Shown: one piece after another, positions 1 to 7,620 of the stretch | Numbering within the stretch: the first letter of the stretch is position 1 | Layout of the letters: each line of letters opens with the position of its first letter | Assembly: GCA_964562375.1 (NCBI GenBank) | Contig: CAZLSW010000007.1 | Location: forward strand, 5,200-69,199 | From: JAJPXC01 sp964562375 | Lineage (GTDB): Bacteria; Bacteroidota; Bacteroidia; Bacteroidales; Muribaculaceae | DNA: 64,000 bases | Reading direction: 5' to 3' | The notes under the pieces: generated by a model | Seen by the model: the letters and a program-made list of their open reading frames with translations, nothing else | Database searches by the model: none | What the model was told of the DNA's origin: nothing | Made by a program: the position numbers and the translations under genes

Positions 1-489
1 GTAGGAGGTGGTTTCACCGTCCATCGTGGCGCTCAGGGCGAGGATAACCTCATTGATGCCCCCACGCGCCACACGGTCGACGAGCGCGTCCACCTCCAAG
101 TCGCCCGGGCCCACACCGTCCATGGCCGAAATCACGCCGCCAAGCACGTGATACACACCGCGATACACGCCGGTGCGCTCCATCGCCATCACGTCGCCTA
201 CGCTCTCGACGACACACACCGTGGAGTGGTCGCGTCGCGAGTCGGCACAGATGGCACATTGGTCGCTTTCGGCCACGTTGCGGCACGTGCGGCAGTATCG
301 CACTCCCTTACGCAAATCGATTAGCGACTGACCGAGGGCCACCGCAACCCCCTCGGGGCGACGTAACATCCACAGGGCCAGGCGCAAAGCCGTGCGTCGC
401 CCAAGTCCTGGGAGTGAGGCCAACTCGTTAACAGCCCGGTCCAACAGGGGAGAACCTAATATAGCGTCGTCTTTAAGACCTTGTTCCAT
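1..489 (-). CDS. recR: Recombination mediator RecR, C-terminus cut off by window edge
   Basis: RecR works with RecF/RecO to load RecA on gapped DNA during recombinational repair. The visible 163 residues start with an ATG at 489. They contain the N-terminal helix-hairpin-helix region (PGLGRRTALRLAL, about residues 27-39), a four-cysteine zinc finger (CRTC then CAIC, about residues 70-85) and the start of the Toprim domain (VCVVES, then YHVLGGVISAMDGVGP). The family is normally about 200 residues, so only the end is missing, beyond base 1. The start lies 3 bp after the stop of the exported protein at 493, so recR looks like the last visible gene of a minus-strand operon that includes miaA. Identification is secure from motif order. 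Confidence 0.95.
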   Translation of the reverse strand, partial: MEQGLKDDAILGSPLLDRAVNELASLPGLGRRTALRLALWMLRRPEGVAVALGQSLIDLRKGVRYCRTCRNVAESDQCAICADSRRDHSTVCVVESVGDVMAMERTGVYRGVYHVLGGVISAMDGVGPGDLEVDALVDRVARGGINEVILALSATMDGETTSY

Positions 490-492
490 ATC

Positions 493-1458
493 TTATTGAG
501 TATCAATAGTATTGAAGCGCAATTGAGCGCCGATAAGTGGAAAATTGAGGGTGAGGACTCCTGTGGGGAGATTGACCTCGGCTTGACCCTCCCATTTGTT
601 GTCCATGGGTTGCATCACGGCGTCGATCCACATAAGGTTGTATCGCCCCGCAAATACGGTGGGTGTCAACTGTCCCTTTAGCATTCCCGCCTGCCACTTA
701 TCGCCTTGAACCTCAGCACCATCCATATATATTATATCGTAGCCGCCGTGATCGTTGGCCAAGGTGGCGAGGGTGTATTTGCCACCCAGGCGCACGCGGT
801 CGGGGTCGTTTTCTCGATCGAAATACACCCATAGTCGCTCCATCGGGTCGGTGGTGGAAGCGAGGCGGTCCAACACGTCATTTTGCGTTAGGTTAGTGGC
901 TACAATTCCCTGGTAATCGGGTAGTTGTGTGATACGAAGCTCCTTAATCTCGGTGCTACCTGCCGAGGTAAGGGAAATGGGTCCTTTGGTAGCGGGTAGA
1001 TTGCCACTGAGTGTTATAGCATCGCTGAGGGTGTCGTAACCAGCAGATATAGAGAGGATTGTATCAACTTTGACCCAAAGGGTGATCGGAAGGTCGTTTT
1101 GGGTAACGTCGCACGGAATAAGTTTTTCAATCGCTTTAGAATGGGCATCATGATAGCTTGCGAGGATGCTAAGTTGGTCGTATTCAGTGCCTTTGGCGGT
1201 GTGGTGCCATTGGACCGAGAGCTGGTAATCATCCCAGTTGATAGCCCAAGGTTTTTTGCTTTGGGCACGGATTTCGAGGGTGTAAGGAGGGGTGAGGGTA
1301 TCGGCTATGAGAAGGGGCTTGTCCTTGGATACGTGGAGGTTGAAGAGGACGCGCTCTGCGCTATGGCCGTCCAAGGCCCGCCCCCCTACGGCTGACGCAT
1401 ACGTTGTCGTGACCAGGGCTAATAGGCTGAGTAATGGGAATTTAGCTAAGCGTGCCAT
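493..1458 (-). CDS. Exported protein of unknown function between miaA and recR
   Basis: This 321-residue protein begins with a short basic n-region and a hydrophobic stretch (residues about 7-25) that reads as a signal peptide cleaved near ASA-VGG. The rest looks like an extracytoplasmic mostly beta protein, with many alternating hydrophobic residues and no obvious catalytic motif. The ATG at 1458 lies inside the last codons of miaA (17 bp overlap), so the two are translationally coupled, and recR follows after 3 bp. I do not recognise the family. The location says only that it is co-transcribed with tRNA modification and repair genes. A periplasmic or surface location is inferred from the leader alone. 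Confidence 0.75.
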   Translation of the reverse strand: MARLAKFPLLSLLALVTTTYASAVGGRALDGHSAERVLFNLHVSKDKPLLIADTLTPPYTLEIRAQSKKPWAINWDDYQLSVQWHHTAKGTEYDQLSILASYHDAHSKAIEKLIPCDVTQNDLPITLWVKVDTILSISAGYDTLSDAITLSGNLPATKGPISLTSAGSTEIKELRITQLPDYQGIVATNLTQNDVLDRLASTTDPMERLWVYFDRENDPDRVRLGGKYTLATLANDHGGYDIIYMDGAEVQGDKWQAGMLKGQLTPTVFAGRYNLMWIDAVMQPMDNKWEGQAEVNLPTGVLTLNFPLIGAQLRFNTIDTQ

Positions 1459-2365
1459 GGGCGTGGGCGATGGTTAAGACACGGGTTACAAACTCGGCTG
1501 GCGATAGGTCGTAGGGGAGCCAGTGGAGGGTCCAGCCGCGGCGCTCCATGCCGCGCAGCCAAGTCATTTGGCGCTTGGCGAATTGGCGAATGGCGATCAA
1601 CAACTGCTCGCGCATTTCGGCATAAGTTAGTTGGCCGATGACGTGCATCGTGACGAATTTGTACTCCAGACCGTAATAAATCAGTTGCTCGGGAGTCAAA
1701 CCGCTATGGATCAGTCGCTTCACTTCGTCAATCATTCCCTCTTGCAGGCGCGCGTCCAGCCGGGCCTCGATACGTCGGCGGCGGTCGTCGCGAGGGATAT
1801 CCAAGGCAATGATAATCGACTTTGGGTCGGGGTGGGGGCATGTCAAAGCGGCTACGTCGGGCTGCGAGGCCATATACTCGGCTATTTCAATGGCTCGGAT
1901 GGCGCGCTGTGGGGTGTCGAGGTCGGTGACGTTGTGGAGTTGCTTCAACGAGGCCAACCGATCGGCCAACTCATCGATTGTCCAATCCTTCAGCTCCTCC
2001 CTAAGTAGAGGATTCTCAGGGACTTGTGGTAACTCTACACGGCCAACCGCATGCTCGAGATACAAGCCGGTGCCACCGCACAGGATGGGCTGACGGTTGC
2101 GGCCTATGATGTCGTTAAACGCTGAGTGATAATGAGATAGGTAGTCGTGGAGATTCCAGCGCTCGCCCGCATTGGCCACGTCGGTGAGGTGGTAGGGTAC
2201 GTCGCCATATTCGCTCAGGTCCTTGCCGGTGCCGATGTCCATTCCGCGGTACAACTGGCGCGAGTCGGCGCTGATGATTTCGCCGTCGAGCTCTCGGGCC
2301 AGGGCGACTGCTTGACGGGTTTTGCCCGAGGCGGTGGGACCGGTGATGGCAATCAGGTGCTTCAT
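1442..2365 (-). CDS. miaA: tRNA dimethylallyltransferase MiaA
   Basis: MiaA transfers a dimethylallyl group to N6 of A37 in tRNAs that read UNN codons. The 307-residue length is normal for the family. The P-loop GPTASGKT is at residues 9-16, the substrate-binding ISADSRQLY segment at about 31-39 and GGTGLY at about 97-102. The tRNA-contacting DTPQRAIRAIE segment occupies the place of the usual NPxRxxRAxE motif. The start ATG at 2365 overlaps the TGA of the upstream membrane protein by 4 bp (ATGA), and the 3' end overlaps the exported protein by 17 bp. This points to a tightly coupled four-gene operon ending in recR. Confidence 0.96.
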   Translation of the reverse strand: MKHLIAITGPTASGKTRQAVALARELDGEIISADSRQLYRGMDIGTGKDLSEYGDVPYHLTDVANAGERWNLHDYLSHYHSAFNDIIGRNRQPILCGGTGLYLEHAVGRVELPQVPENPLLREELKDWTIDELADRLASLKQLHNVTDLDTPQRAIRAIEIAEYMASQPDVAALTCPHPDPKSIIIALDIPRDDRRRRIEARLDARLQEGMIDEVKRLIHSGLTPEQLIYYGLEYKFVTMHVIGQLTYAEMREQLLIAIRQFAKRQMTWLRGMERRGWTLHWLPYDLSPAEFVTRVLTIAHAHGTLS

Positions 2366-3702
2366 TCGCCGATACCTTTGACGTGTTTACGCCACAGGCG
2401 GCGCAGGCGGAAGAAGGGGCGGTCCTCGTTATTGGTGGCCACAAGTAGCCAGTTGGAATCGTTATAGTCGAGGTCGCCCCACTTCGGGAAGTCGGCCAGG
2501 CGGAATGTGGGGTGGTAATTCTTGATATCGTAGAGGCGATAACCGTTGCGGTCGTAGCTTTTCCAGGCCATCGTCACGCGGTAAAGGCGGTCGATCTCGG
2601 AGGTAAGGAGAGGTGCGACGAGTCCCTCGCGGGTGTAATGCTGTAGCATGCCGAGAGATATCCAGCGCCCTTGGCAGCGCGCGCACTCCATGTCCTCGCG
2701 CTTGTTGATAATAGCTGCGAAGTGGAAGATGTTGGGGCCCACGTTGTGCTGCTGCGTGGAGTAAAGGAAACGTATCTGCTCGGGGACGATTTCGGTCAAG
2801 CCTTTGAAGCACACTTGCGCGTCGTAATCCGAGACACGCTCACGGAACGGCAGGTGAAGGCGCGCCGGGGTGTCGATTTTCTCGTCCTCGGGGAGGTAGT
2901 CGTGGGTGCGCGAGTCGGGGAAGGTGAGGTAAATCTCGTCGCCGCAGATGATGAGGAATCGCACCAATGTGGAGCTGCCGCGGGCCATGGGACTGCCGTC
3001 CACCGCGCGCATATAGTAGGCCCAAAGGCTGGTGTAACGTACGCCCAGGAAGGCCAGTGAGCCGCCGTAGATAATCACGGGAATCCACACGTAGAAGAAA
3101 CGGTCGGGCGAGTTGATGTTGACGTTGATGTAGAACAGCCAGTAGTAGAGCCATTCGGCGACAGCGATCACCGCCGAGATGGTGAAAAACACCAGCATCT
3201 GGTGGTATCCCTCCTGGGAGAAGATCATCCCCAGGAAACCGCGCTCGGCTCGGGTGCCGTGCAGAGCGATGCAGTCGCGACAGAAGTGATGGTTGGTCCC
3301 ACGAAATAGTATCCAACCGCTAATCACAGTGGCCACGGGGGCAAGAATGAGGATCGTGACATAAGGGATGCGCGGGTTCACAGGGGTGTGGGTGAAATTT
3401 TCCACCCATTGTGTGTGGTCGACTATCAGGTTGATAGCGAACATGATGACGGCCGACCAAACGAGCGTCAACATGGCCACGTAGCTCACGCGGTGACAGA
3501 TGGGAATCTTGGCCTCATGGTTGATGCGTATCAGGGAGAAGAGCACCAGGGCGAACGACACAGCGACGAAAGGCAGCCAATGCTTCGACACCCATATCGA
3601 GAGAAGGTCGAGCACGGCGAGCGAGCCCACGGCCACGGCCCAATTGGTCCAGAGGCCGCGGATAGCGGTGGTGATGCCTTGTCGCGCGTTGTCGTTGTTC
3701 AT
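2362..3702 (-). CDS. Polytopic membrane protein of unknown function with two CxxC pairs
   Basis: This 446-residue protein has an N-terminal half with about six hydrophobic helices (roughly residues 18-50, 70-95, 112-140, 170-195, 205-230). Its C-terminal half is soluble and rich in charged and aromatic residues. Two cysteine pairs are visible: HHFCRDC in a loop after the fourth helix, and MECARC in the C-terminal half. They could form a metal site or a disulfide, which is speculative. It is the first gene of the coupled set that continues with miaA (4 bp overlap). A family-2 palindrome lies between it and the dipeptidyl peptidase gene. I do not recognise the family. Architecture and context suggest a Bacteroidales-specific inner-membrane protein. 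Confidence 0.7.
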   Translation of the reverse strand: MNNDNARQGITTAIRGLWTNWAVAVGSLAVLDLLSIWVSKHWLPFVAVSFALVLFSLIRINHEAKIPICHRVSYVAMLTLVWSAVIMFAINLIVDHTQWVENFTHTPVNPRIPYVTILILAPVATVISGWILFRGTNHHFCRDCIALHGTRAERGFLGMIFSQEGYHQMLVFFTISAVIAVAEWLYYWLFYINVNINSPDRFFYVWIPVIIYGGSLAFLGVRYTSLWAYYMRAVDGSPMARGSSTLVRFLIICGDEIYLTFPDSRTHDYLPEDEKIDTPARLHLPFRERVSDYDAQVCFKGLTEIVPEQIRFLYSTQQHNVGPNIFHFAAIINKREDMECARCQGRWISLGMLQHYTREGLVAPLLTSEIDRLYRVTMAWKSYDRNGYRLYDIKNYHPTFRLADFPKWGDLDYNDSNWLLVATNNEDRPFFRLRRLWRKHVKGIGE

Positions 3703-3715
3703 TTTCTTTTTTATA

Positions 3716-3742
3716 CTGTCGGGCCGGCACGGCCCGACTTCC
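3716..3742. repeat. Dispersed palindrome, family 2 (GGGCC variant)
   Basis: This is a near-perfect inverted repeat with arms GTCGGGCC and GGCCCGAC, flanked on one side by the TTCC motif that recurs next to other copies in this window. It fills the short gap between the membrane protein start at 3702 and the dipeptidyl peptidase stop at 3746. It may also serve as a hairpin at the end of the peptidase transcript. Confidence 0.75.
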
Positions 3743-3745
3743 TTT

Positions 3746-5968
3746 CTAATGTGAGATGGGGGTTAGATTTTGCTTGAAGAAGTGGAGCATGGTGCCGTAG
3801 ACTACGGCTCGCGCGCCACACTCGCGTATCGAGTGGTCCATGCCGGTGAACGGCATCATGTAGCAGCTCTTGGCGTTCTCCACCAGGCGAGCGGTGTACT
3901 CCAGGGAGTTGGCGATGTGGACGTTATCGTCCGATGTGCCGTGCATGATAAGCAGGGGGCAGTCGAGGCGGTCAGCGAACTGTGTGGGGGCCAATTCGTA
4001 GCCATCGGGGTTCTGAGCCGGGGTCAACATGTAGCGCTCGGTGTAGATGGAATCGTAGTAACGCCAGTCGGTGACGGGGGCGATGGCCACGGCGGCGGCA
4101 TAGGTGGGCTGAGGCATGCCAGAGGCGTCGGCGGTGGCGGCCATCAGTGTCTCAAAGCCGCCGTAGCTCCAGCCGGCGATGCCGATGCGCGACGCGTCAA
4201 CCCAGGGTAACGAGGCCGCGTAACGGGCCGCGTTGCGCTGGTCGATGGTCTCGTAGTAGCCCAGACGGCGATATACCGAGGTGGTGAACGAGCGCTCGCG
4301 ACCGCCAGTGCCGCGACCGTCAACACATATCACGCCGATACCGGCCTGGGAGGCAGCTACTTGCCAGTCGACGCTCCACTGGTTTTTCACCTCTTGCGAG
4401 CCAGGACCGCTGTACTGCCACATAATCACGGGTGCCTTGCCGCTAACGCCTTGAGGGCGAATTATGTAGCCGTTGAGGGTGACACCGTCGCTCTCCATCG
4501 TGAAGAATTCCTTGCGGGGAAGCTGGGCCACGACATCCTGAAGCGAGTCGTTGGCTTCGAGCACGCGCAGCTGTTTCTGCTTGGTGTTGTAGAGGGTATA
4601 GCGAGGGGGAATCTCTGCCGAGGAGTAACGGATTGAGTAGAAGCCCTTTGCGGGGTCGCCTTGGAGGTCGGCCCAACCGGTAGCGGGGGAGAGGTCGGTG
4701 CTCTTGCCGCTTTTGGTATCGAGGCGGCGGACGACGCGGTTAAGCGGCCCTTGCGAGGTGGCTTGGTAGTAATGGGCACCCGAGGCGTCGGCCCCGTAGT
4801 AAGCGGTGACGTTGAAATCGCCCGAGGTGAGTTGGCGCATGAGCGAACCGGTGTAGGCATATTGGTAAAGGTGGCACCACCCCGAGCGGTAGCTCTGAAG
4901 CACAAACGAATCGTCGCCCCAGTGAATCGCCTCGTAAGTGTCAGGCTCGATCCAGGCGTCATCGGTTTCCGATAGAATGGCCTTGGCGACGGTCGACTTG
5001 GGGTTGCATGCGTAGATATCCATGCGGTTTTGGTCGCGGTTGAGGGTCACAACCATCAACCGCTCGGCGCTTCCGGCGTAGGTGACTCGGGGAATGTACT
5101 CAAATGATGCGTAGGGAAGGTCAACGCGCTTAGTCTCACGGGTTTCCACGTCGTAGTGATGAACCGTTACTTTTGAGTTGGGCTCGCCGGCCACGGGGTA
5201 TTTGTAGGAGAATTGGCCGGGATAGAGGGCGTATTGGTCGTTGGGCTTGCAGGCGCCTTGGTAGAGGGTGAAGGTGTACACGGGCACGTCGGCTTCGTTG
5301 AATTTCACGTAGCACAGGCCCGAATTGTCGGGAGCCCAGGTGAGGGTGGAGAGCAGTCCGAACTCCTCTTGGTATACCCAATCGGGTACTCCGTTGATTA
5401 CCTCGCCCTTCTTACCGTCCTTTGTGACAGCTACTTGCGAGTCGTAATCAAGCTTCTTTATATAAATGTTGCCGTCGCCGGCCACGAATGCCACCATGCG
5501 ACCGTCGGGGGAGAACGCTGGGGCCTGCTGCATGGCAAATTCGGTGGACAGTGGCTTAAGAATGTTGCGGTAGATGTCGAACGTGTGCCAATTGGCTTGG
5601 AACGAGTGGCGCCAAATCATCTCCTTTTTGGAGTAGACGAGCAATTTTTTGCCGTCGGGTGAGAGGATAAAGTCGTCGACGCGGTCGATGGAGTTCTCGC
5701 GGGTCTTCTCGACGTTGAGAACTGTTTCCTGAACGTCGCCCGAGGCTGTGGCGCAACGGTCGATATGCTTGCCGTCGTCGCTCAGGGTGAGGTAGGAGAG
5801 GCCGTCGGGCATCATCACCATCTTCTCGGGTGCCTTGGCCTGATTGTCGGGATAGACGTAAGGGGTGACATCCGCGATGGTGTTGGCTGCGGTATCGCGA
5901 GCGGGCGCAGCCCATGCCCCAAGGGGGAGCAGGAGTGCAATTGTTATGAAGTGTTTAAAGTGTATCAT
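3746..5968 (-). CDS. Dipeptidyl peptidase IV-type S9 serine peptidase
   Basis: This family removes X-Pro or X-Ala dipeptides from the N-termini of peptides and is usually periplasmic in Bacteroidetes. I use the ATG at 5968 (740 residues) because the codon further upstream is a TTG. Residues 3-20 form a signal peptide ending near AWAAPA. A seven- or eight-bladed propeller region (about 30-480) contains repeats such as FSPDGRMVAF and WAPDNSGL. The C-terminal alpha/beta hydrolase carries the nucleophile in GWSYGG (Ser about 601), the acid in GTSDDN (Asp about 681) and His in GMDHS (about 712). The upstream coiled-coil gene ends 33 bp before this start, so co-transcription is possible. The S9B assignment is strong. 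The exact dipeptide preference is not visible. Confidence 0.93.
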   Translation of the reverse strand: MIHFKHFITIALLLPLGAWAAPARDTAANTIADVTPYVYPDNQAKAPEKMVMMPDGLSYLTLSDDGKHIDRCATASGDVQETVLNVEKTRENSIDRVDDFILSPDGKKLLVYSKKEMIWRHSFQANWHTFDIYRNILKPLSTEFAMQQAPAFSPDGRMVAFVAGDGNIYIKKLDYDSQVAVTKDGKKGEVINGVPDWVYQEEFGLLSTLTWAPDNSGLCYVKFNEADVPVYTFTLYQGACKPNDQYALYPGQFSYKYPVAGEPNSKVTVHHYDVETRETKRVDLPYASFEYIPRVTYAGSAERLMVVTLNRDQNRMDIYACNPKSTVAKAILSETDDAWIEPDTYEAIHWGDDSFVLQSYRSGWCHLYQYAYTGSLMRQLTSGDFNVTAYYGADASGAHYYQATSQGPLNRVVRRLDTKSGKSTDLSPATGWADLQGDPAKGFYSIRYSSAEIPPRYTLYNTKQKQLRVLEANDSLQDVVAQLPRKEFFTMESDGVTLNGYIIRPQGVSGKAPVIMWQYSGPGSQEVKNQWSVDWQVAASQAGIGVICVDGRGTGGRERSFTTSVYRRLGYYETIDQRNAARYAASLPWVDASRIGIAGWSYGGFETLMAATADASGMPQPTYAAAVAIAPVTDWRYYDSIYTERYMLTPAQNPDGYELAPTQFADRLDCPLLIMHGTSDDNVHIANSLEYTARLVENAKSCYMMPFTGMDHSIRECGARAVVYGTMLHFFKQNLTPISH

Positions 5969-6001
5969 CTTAGTAGACAATGTTGAAACGGGGTAAATTG
6001 T

Positions 6002-7620
6002 TCAAAACAGCGAGAGCTGAGCGTCGTTGTCGGGGATGATTTTGCGTGGCGGTGCTTGATAGCCGAATTGGGTATCGGTCTCAGCCACAAGGGTTTTGCC
6101 CTCGGGAGCTCCGGGAAGGAGCCAATCGGTGTCGTCGAGCAGTTCGTCAAGCGGCTCCTGTGATTTGCGCTGTTTTCGAGGGGCGCGTTGAGGTTTTTCG
6201 GCCATCGGCTCGGCCTCGGCTTTTTGGGCCGATTCTTGGAGCGCGGCGATCTGGGCTCGCAACGCGGCCTCCGATTCGGCGTGTGTGGCGAGATTCTGCT
6301 CGATGGTGTGGCGCATCTGCTCGTTGTCCTCCTTGAGCGACTGTATGATTGCGGTAAGGCGGTCGTTTTCGGTTGTCAACTCGTTGATTTGCTTGTCTTT
6401 GGCCGATTTTATCTCATCGAATTTGTCGACCTCCTGCTGGATGGAGTCGATGGCTTCCATGGCCGAGCGGGCCTCGGCGACTTCTTGCTCCAGGGCCTCG
6501 CGGGCTTTCTGCGACTCAGCCAGGCGGGCTTGGAGATCGTTGATCATGGCATCGGCTATCTCATTCTTAGCCACTGCCTCATCACGTTGTTTCTCAGCCT
6601 CTTGGAGGAGAGTTTTGGCCTTGGCAAGCTCCTCTTGGACTTGGCTAAAATTCTTTTTAGTCTCCTCAAGAGCGGCCTCGAGGGAGGCTGATTTCTCTTT
6701 GAGTTCGGCAAGTTCTTGGGGAACTGTCTGCTGTCCCGCCGGCACGGCGGGACTTCCTACTTGATGTTGGNNNNNNNNNNNNNNNNNNNNNNNNNNNNNN
6801 NNNNNNNNNNNNNNNNNNNNNNNNNNNNNNNNNNNNNNNNNNNNNNNNNNNNNNNNNNNNNNNNNNNNNNTTGGGGAACTGTCTGCTGTCCCGCCGGCAC
6901 GGCGGGACTTCCTACTTGATGTTGGGGAGTTGGTTGCTGTCCCGCCGGCACGGCGGGACTTCCTACTTGACCTTGGGGAGCAGGGGATTCTTGGGATTCG
7001 AGGACCGATGCGAGGCGGATTTTGTTGAGCAGGGATTTGTTTTCCAGCTCAAATTGCTCCTTTTCGGCCTCCAGGGTAGCAACCTGTCCCTCGAGGTCGT
7101 GGACGCGCTCGGCCAGGGCACGCTTTTGGCGCTCGGCGCTGAGTTGCAGCTTTTTACCCTCGTCGGCTTTCTCCTCCATGGCCTTGATTTTGGACTTGAG
7201 GGAGAGGATGTCCTCGTCGAGACGGGCGCGGTCGCGGTCCCATGACAAGCGGCTTTGGCGACGGGCGTTCTCGTCGAGACCCTTGAGGTAATCTTTAAGT
7301 CCCTGGTCGAGAGCGGCGTAGATGATGTCGCGCTCGCGTTCGGTGTCGATCGCCTGACGCATGAATTCGGGAAGCAGGCGGTTGATGGTGTCGACGGCCG
7401 GGTTGAGGAAACGGGCCGGGGACGCCTCGGGGGATGCGACAAGGGGTTGAGGAGTGTCGGCGGCTGGTCGATCGGTGGTATCTTGTGGCTCCTCGGGGGA
7501 AAATTGGGTGCCGTTGAGCGTGCGGAAGGGGTGCACTGTAGCGTCGATACCGGGCATATCGATCACTTCATCTTCGGCGCCGAACCCGAAGGCTCGTTTA
7601 AGGTTGCTGAGCAGGGCCAT
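6002..7620 (-). CDS. Coiled-coil protein of unknown function, interrupted by assembly gap
   Basis: Translation starts at an ATG at 7620 (MALLSNLKRAF) and ends at 6002, with the 100-N gap at 6771-6870 inside. The N-terminal 100 residues are low-complexity and acidic. They are followed by a long heptad-rich coiled coil (about residues 120-215), a proline-rich linker of 17-residue repeats (QVGSPAVPAGQQ core), a second coiled coil after the gap, and a basic then acidic tail ending SLF. Each linker repeat is encoded by a 51-bp unit that contains a family-2 palindrome. Both sides of the gap read in the same sense, and the apparent frame difference across it means nothing because 100 N is a placeholder length. 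The start overlaps the end of the PEP-binding gene by 23 bp. A cytoplasmic scaffold role is a guess. Confidence 0.75.
6716..6972. repeat. 51-bp tandem repeats carrying family-2 palindromes inside a coding region
   Basis: One complete 51-bp unit plus 4 bp of the next lies left of the gap (6716-6770). Two complete units lie right of it (6871-6921 and 6922-6972). The 55 bases left of the gap are identical to the first 55 to its right. Each unit holds a palindrome with arms TCCCGCC and GGCGGGA (6731-6760, 6886-6915, 6937-6966). The unit is 17 codons long, so copy-number change keeps the reading frame. True copy number is unknown because the assembler broke here. Confidence 0.93.
6771..6870. other. 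Assembly gap of 100 N inside a tandem repeat
   Basis: There are exactly 100 N, the usual scaffold placeholder. Identical repeat sequence on both sides shows the cause: a tandem array longer than the read or overlap length. Confidence 0.98.

Noticed and set aside
6002..7620. Frameshift in the coiled-coil gene
   Set aside because: The frame difference arises only from the arbitrary 100-N filler. Both sides encode the same repeat in the same sense.
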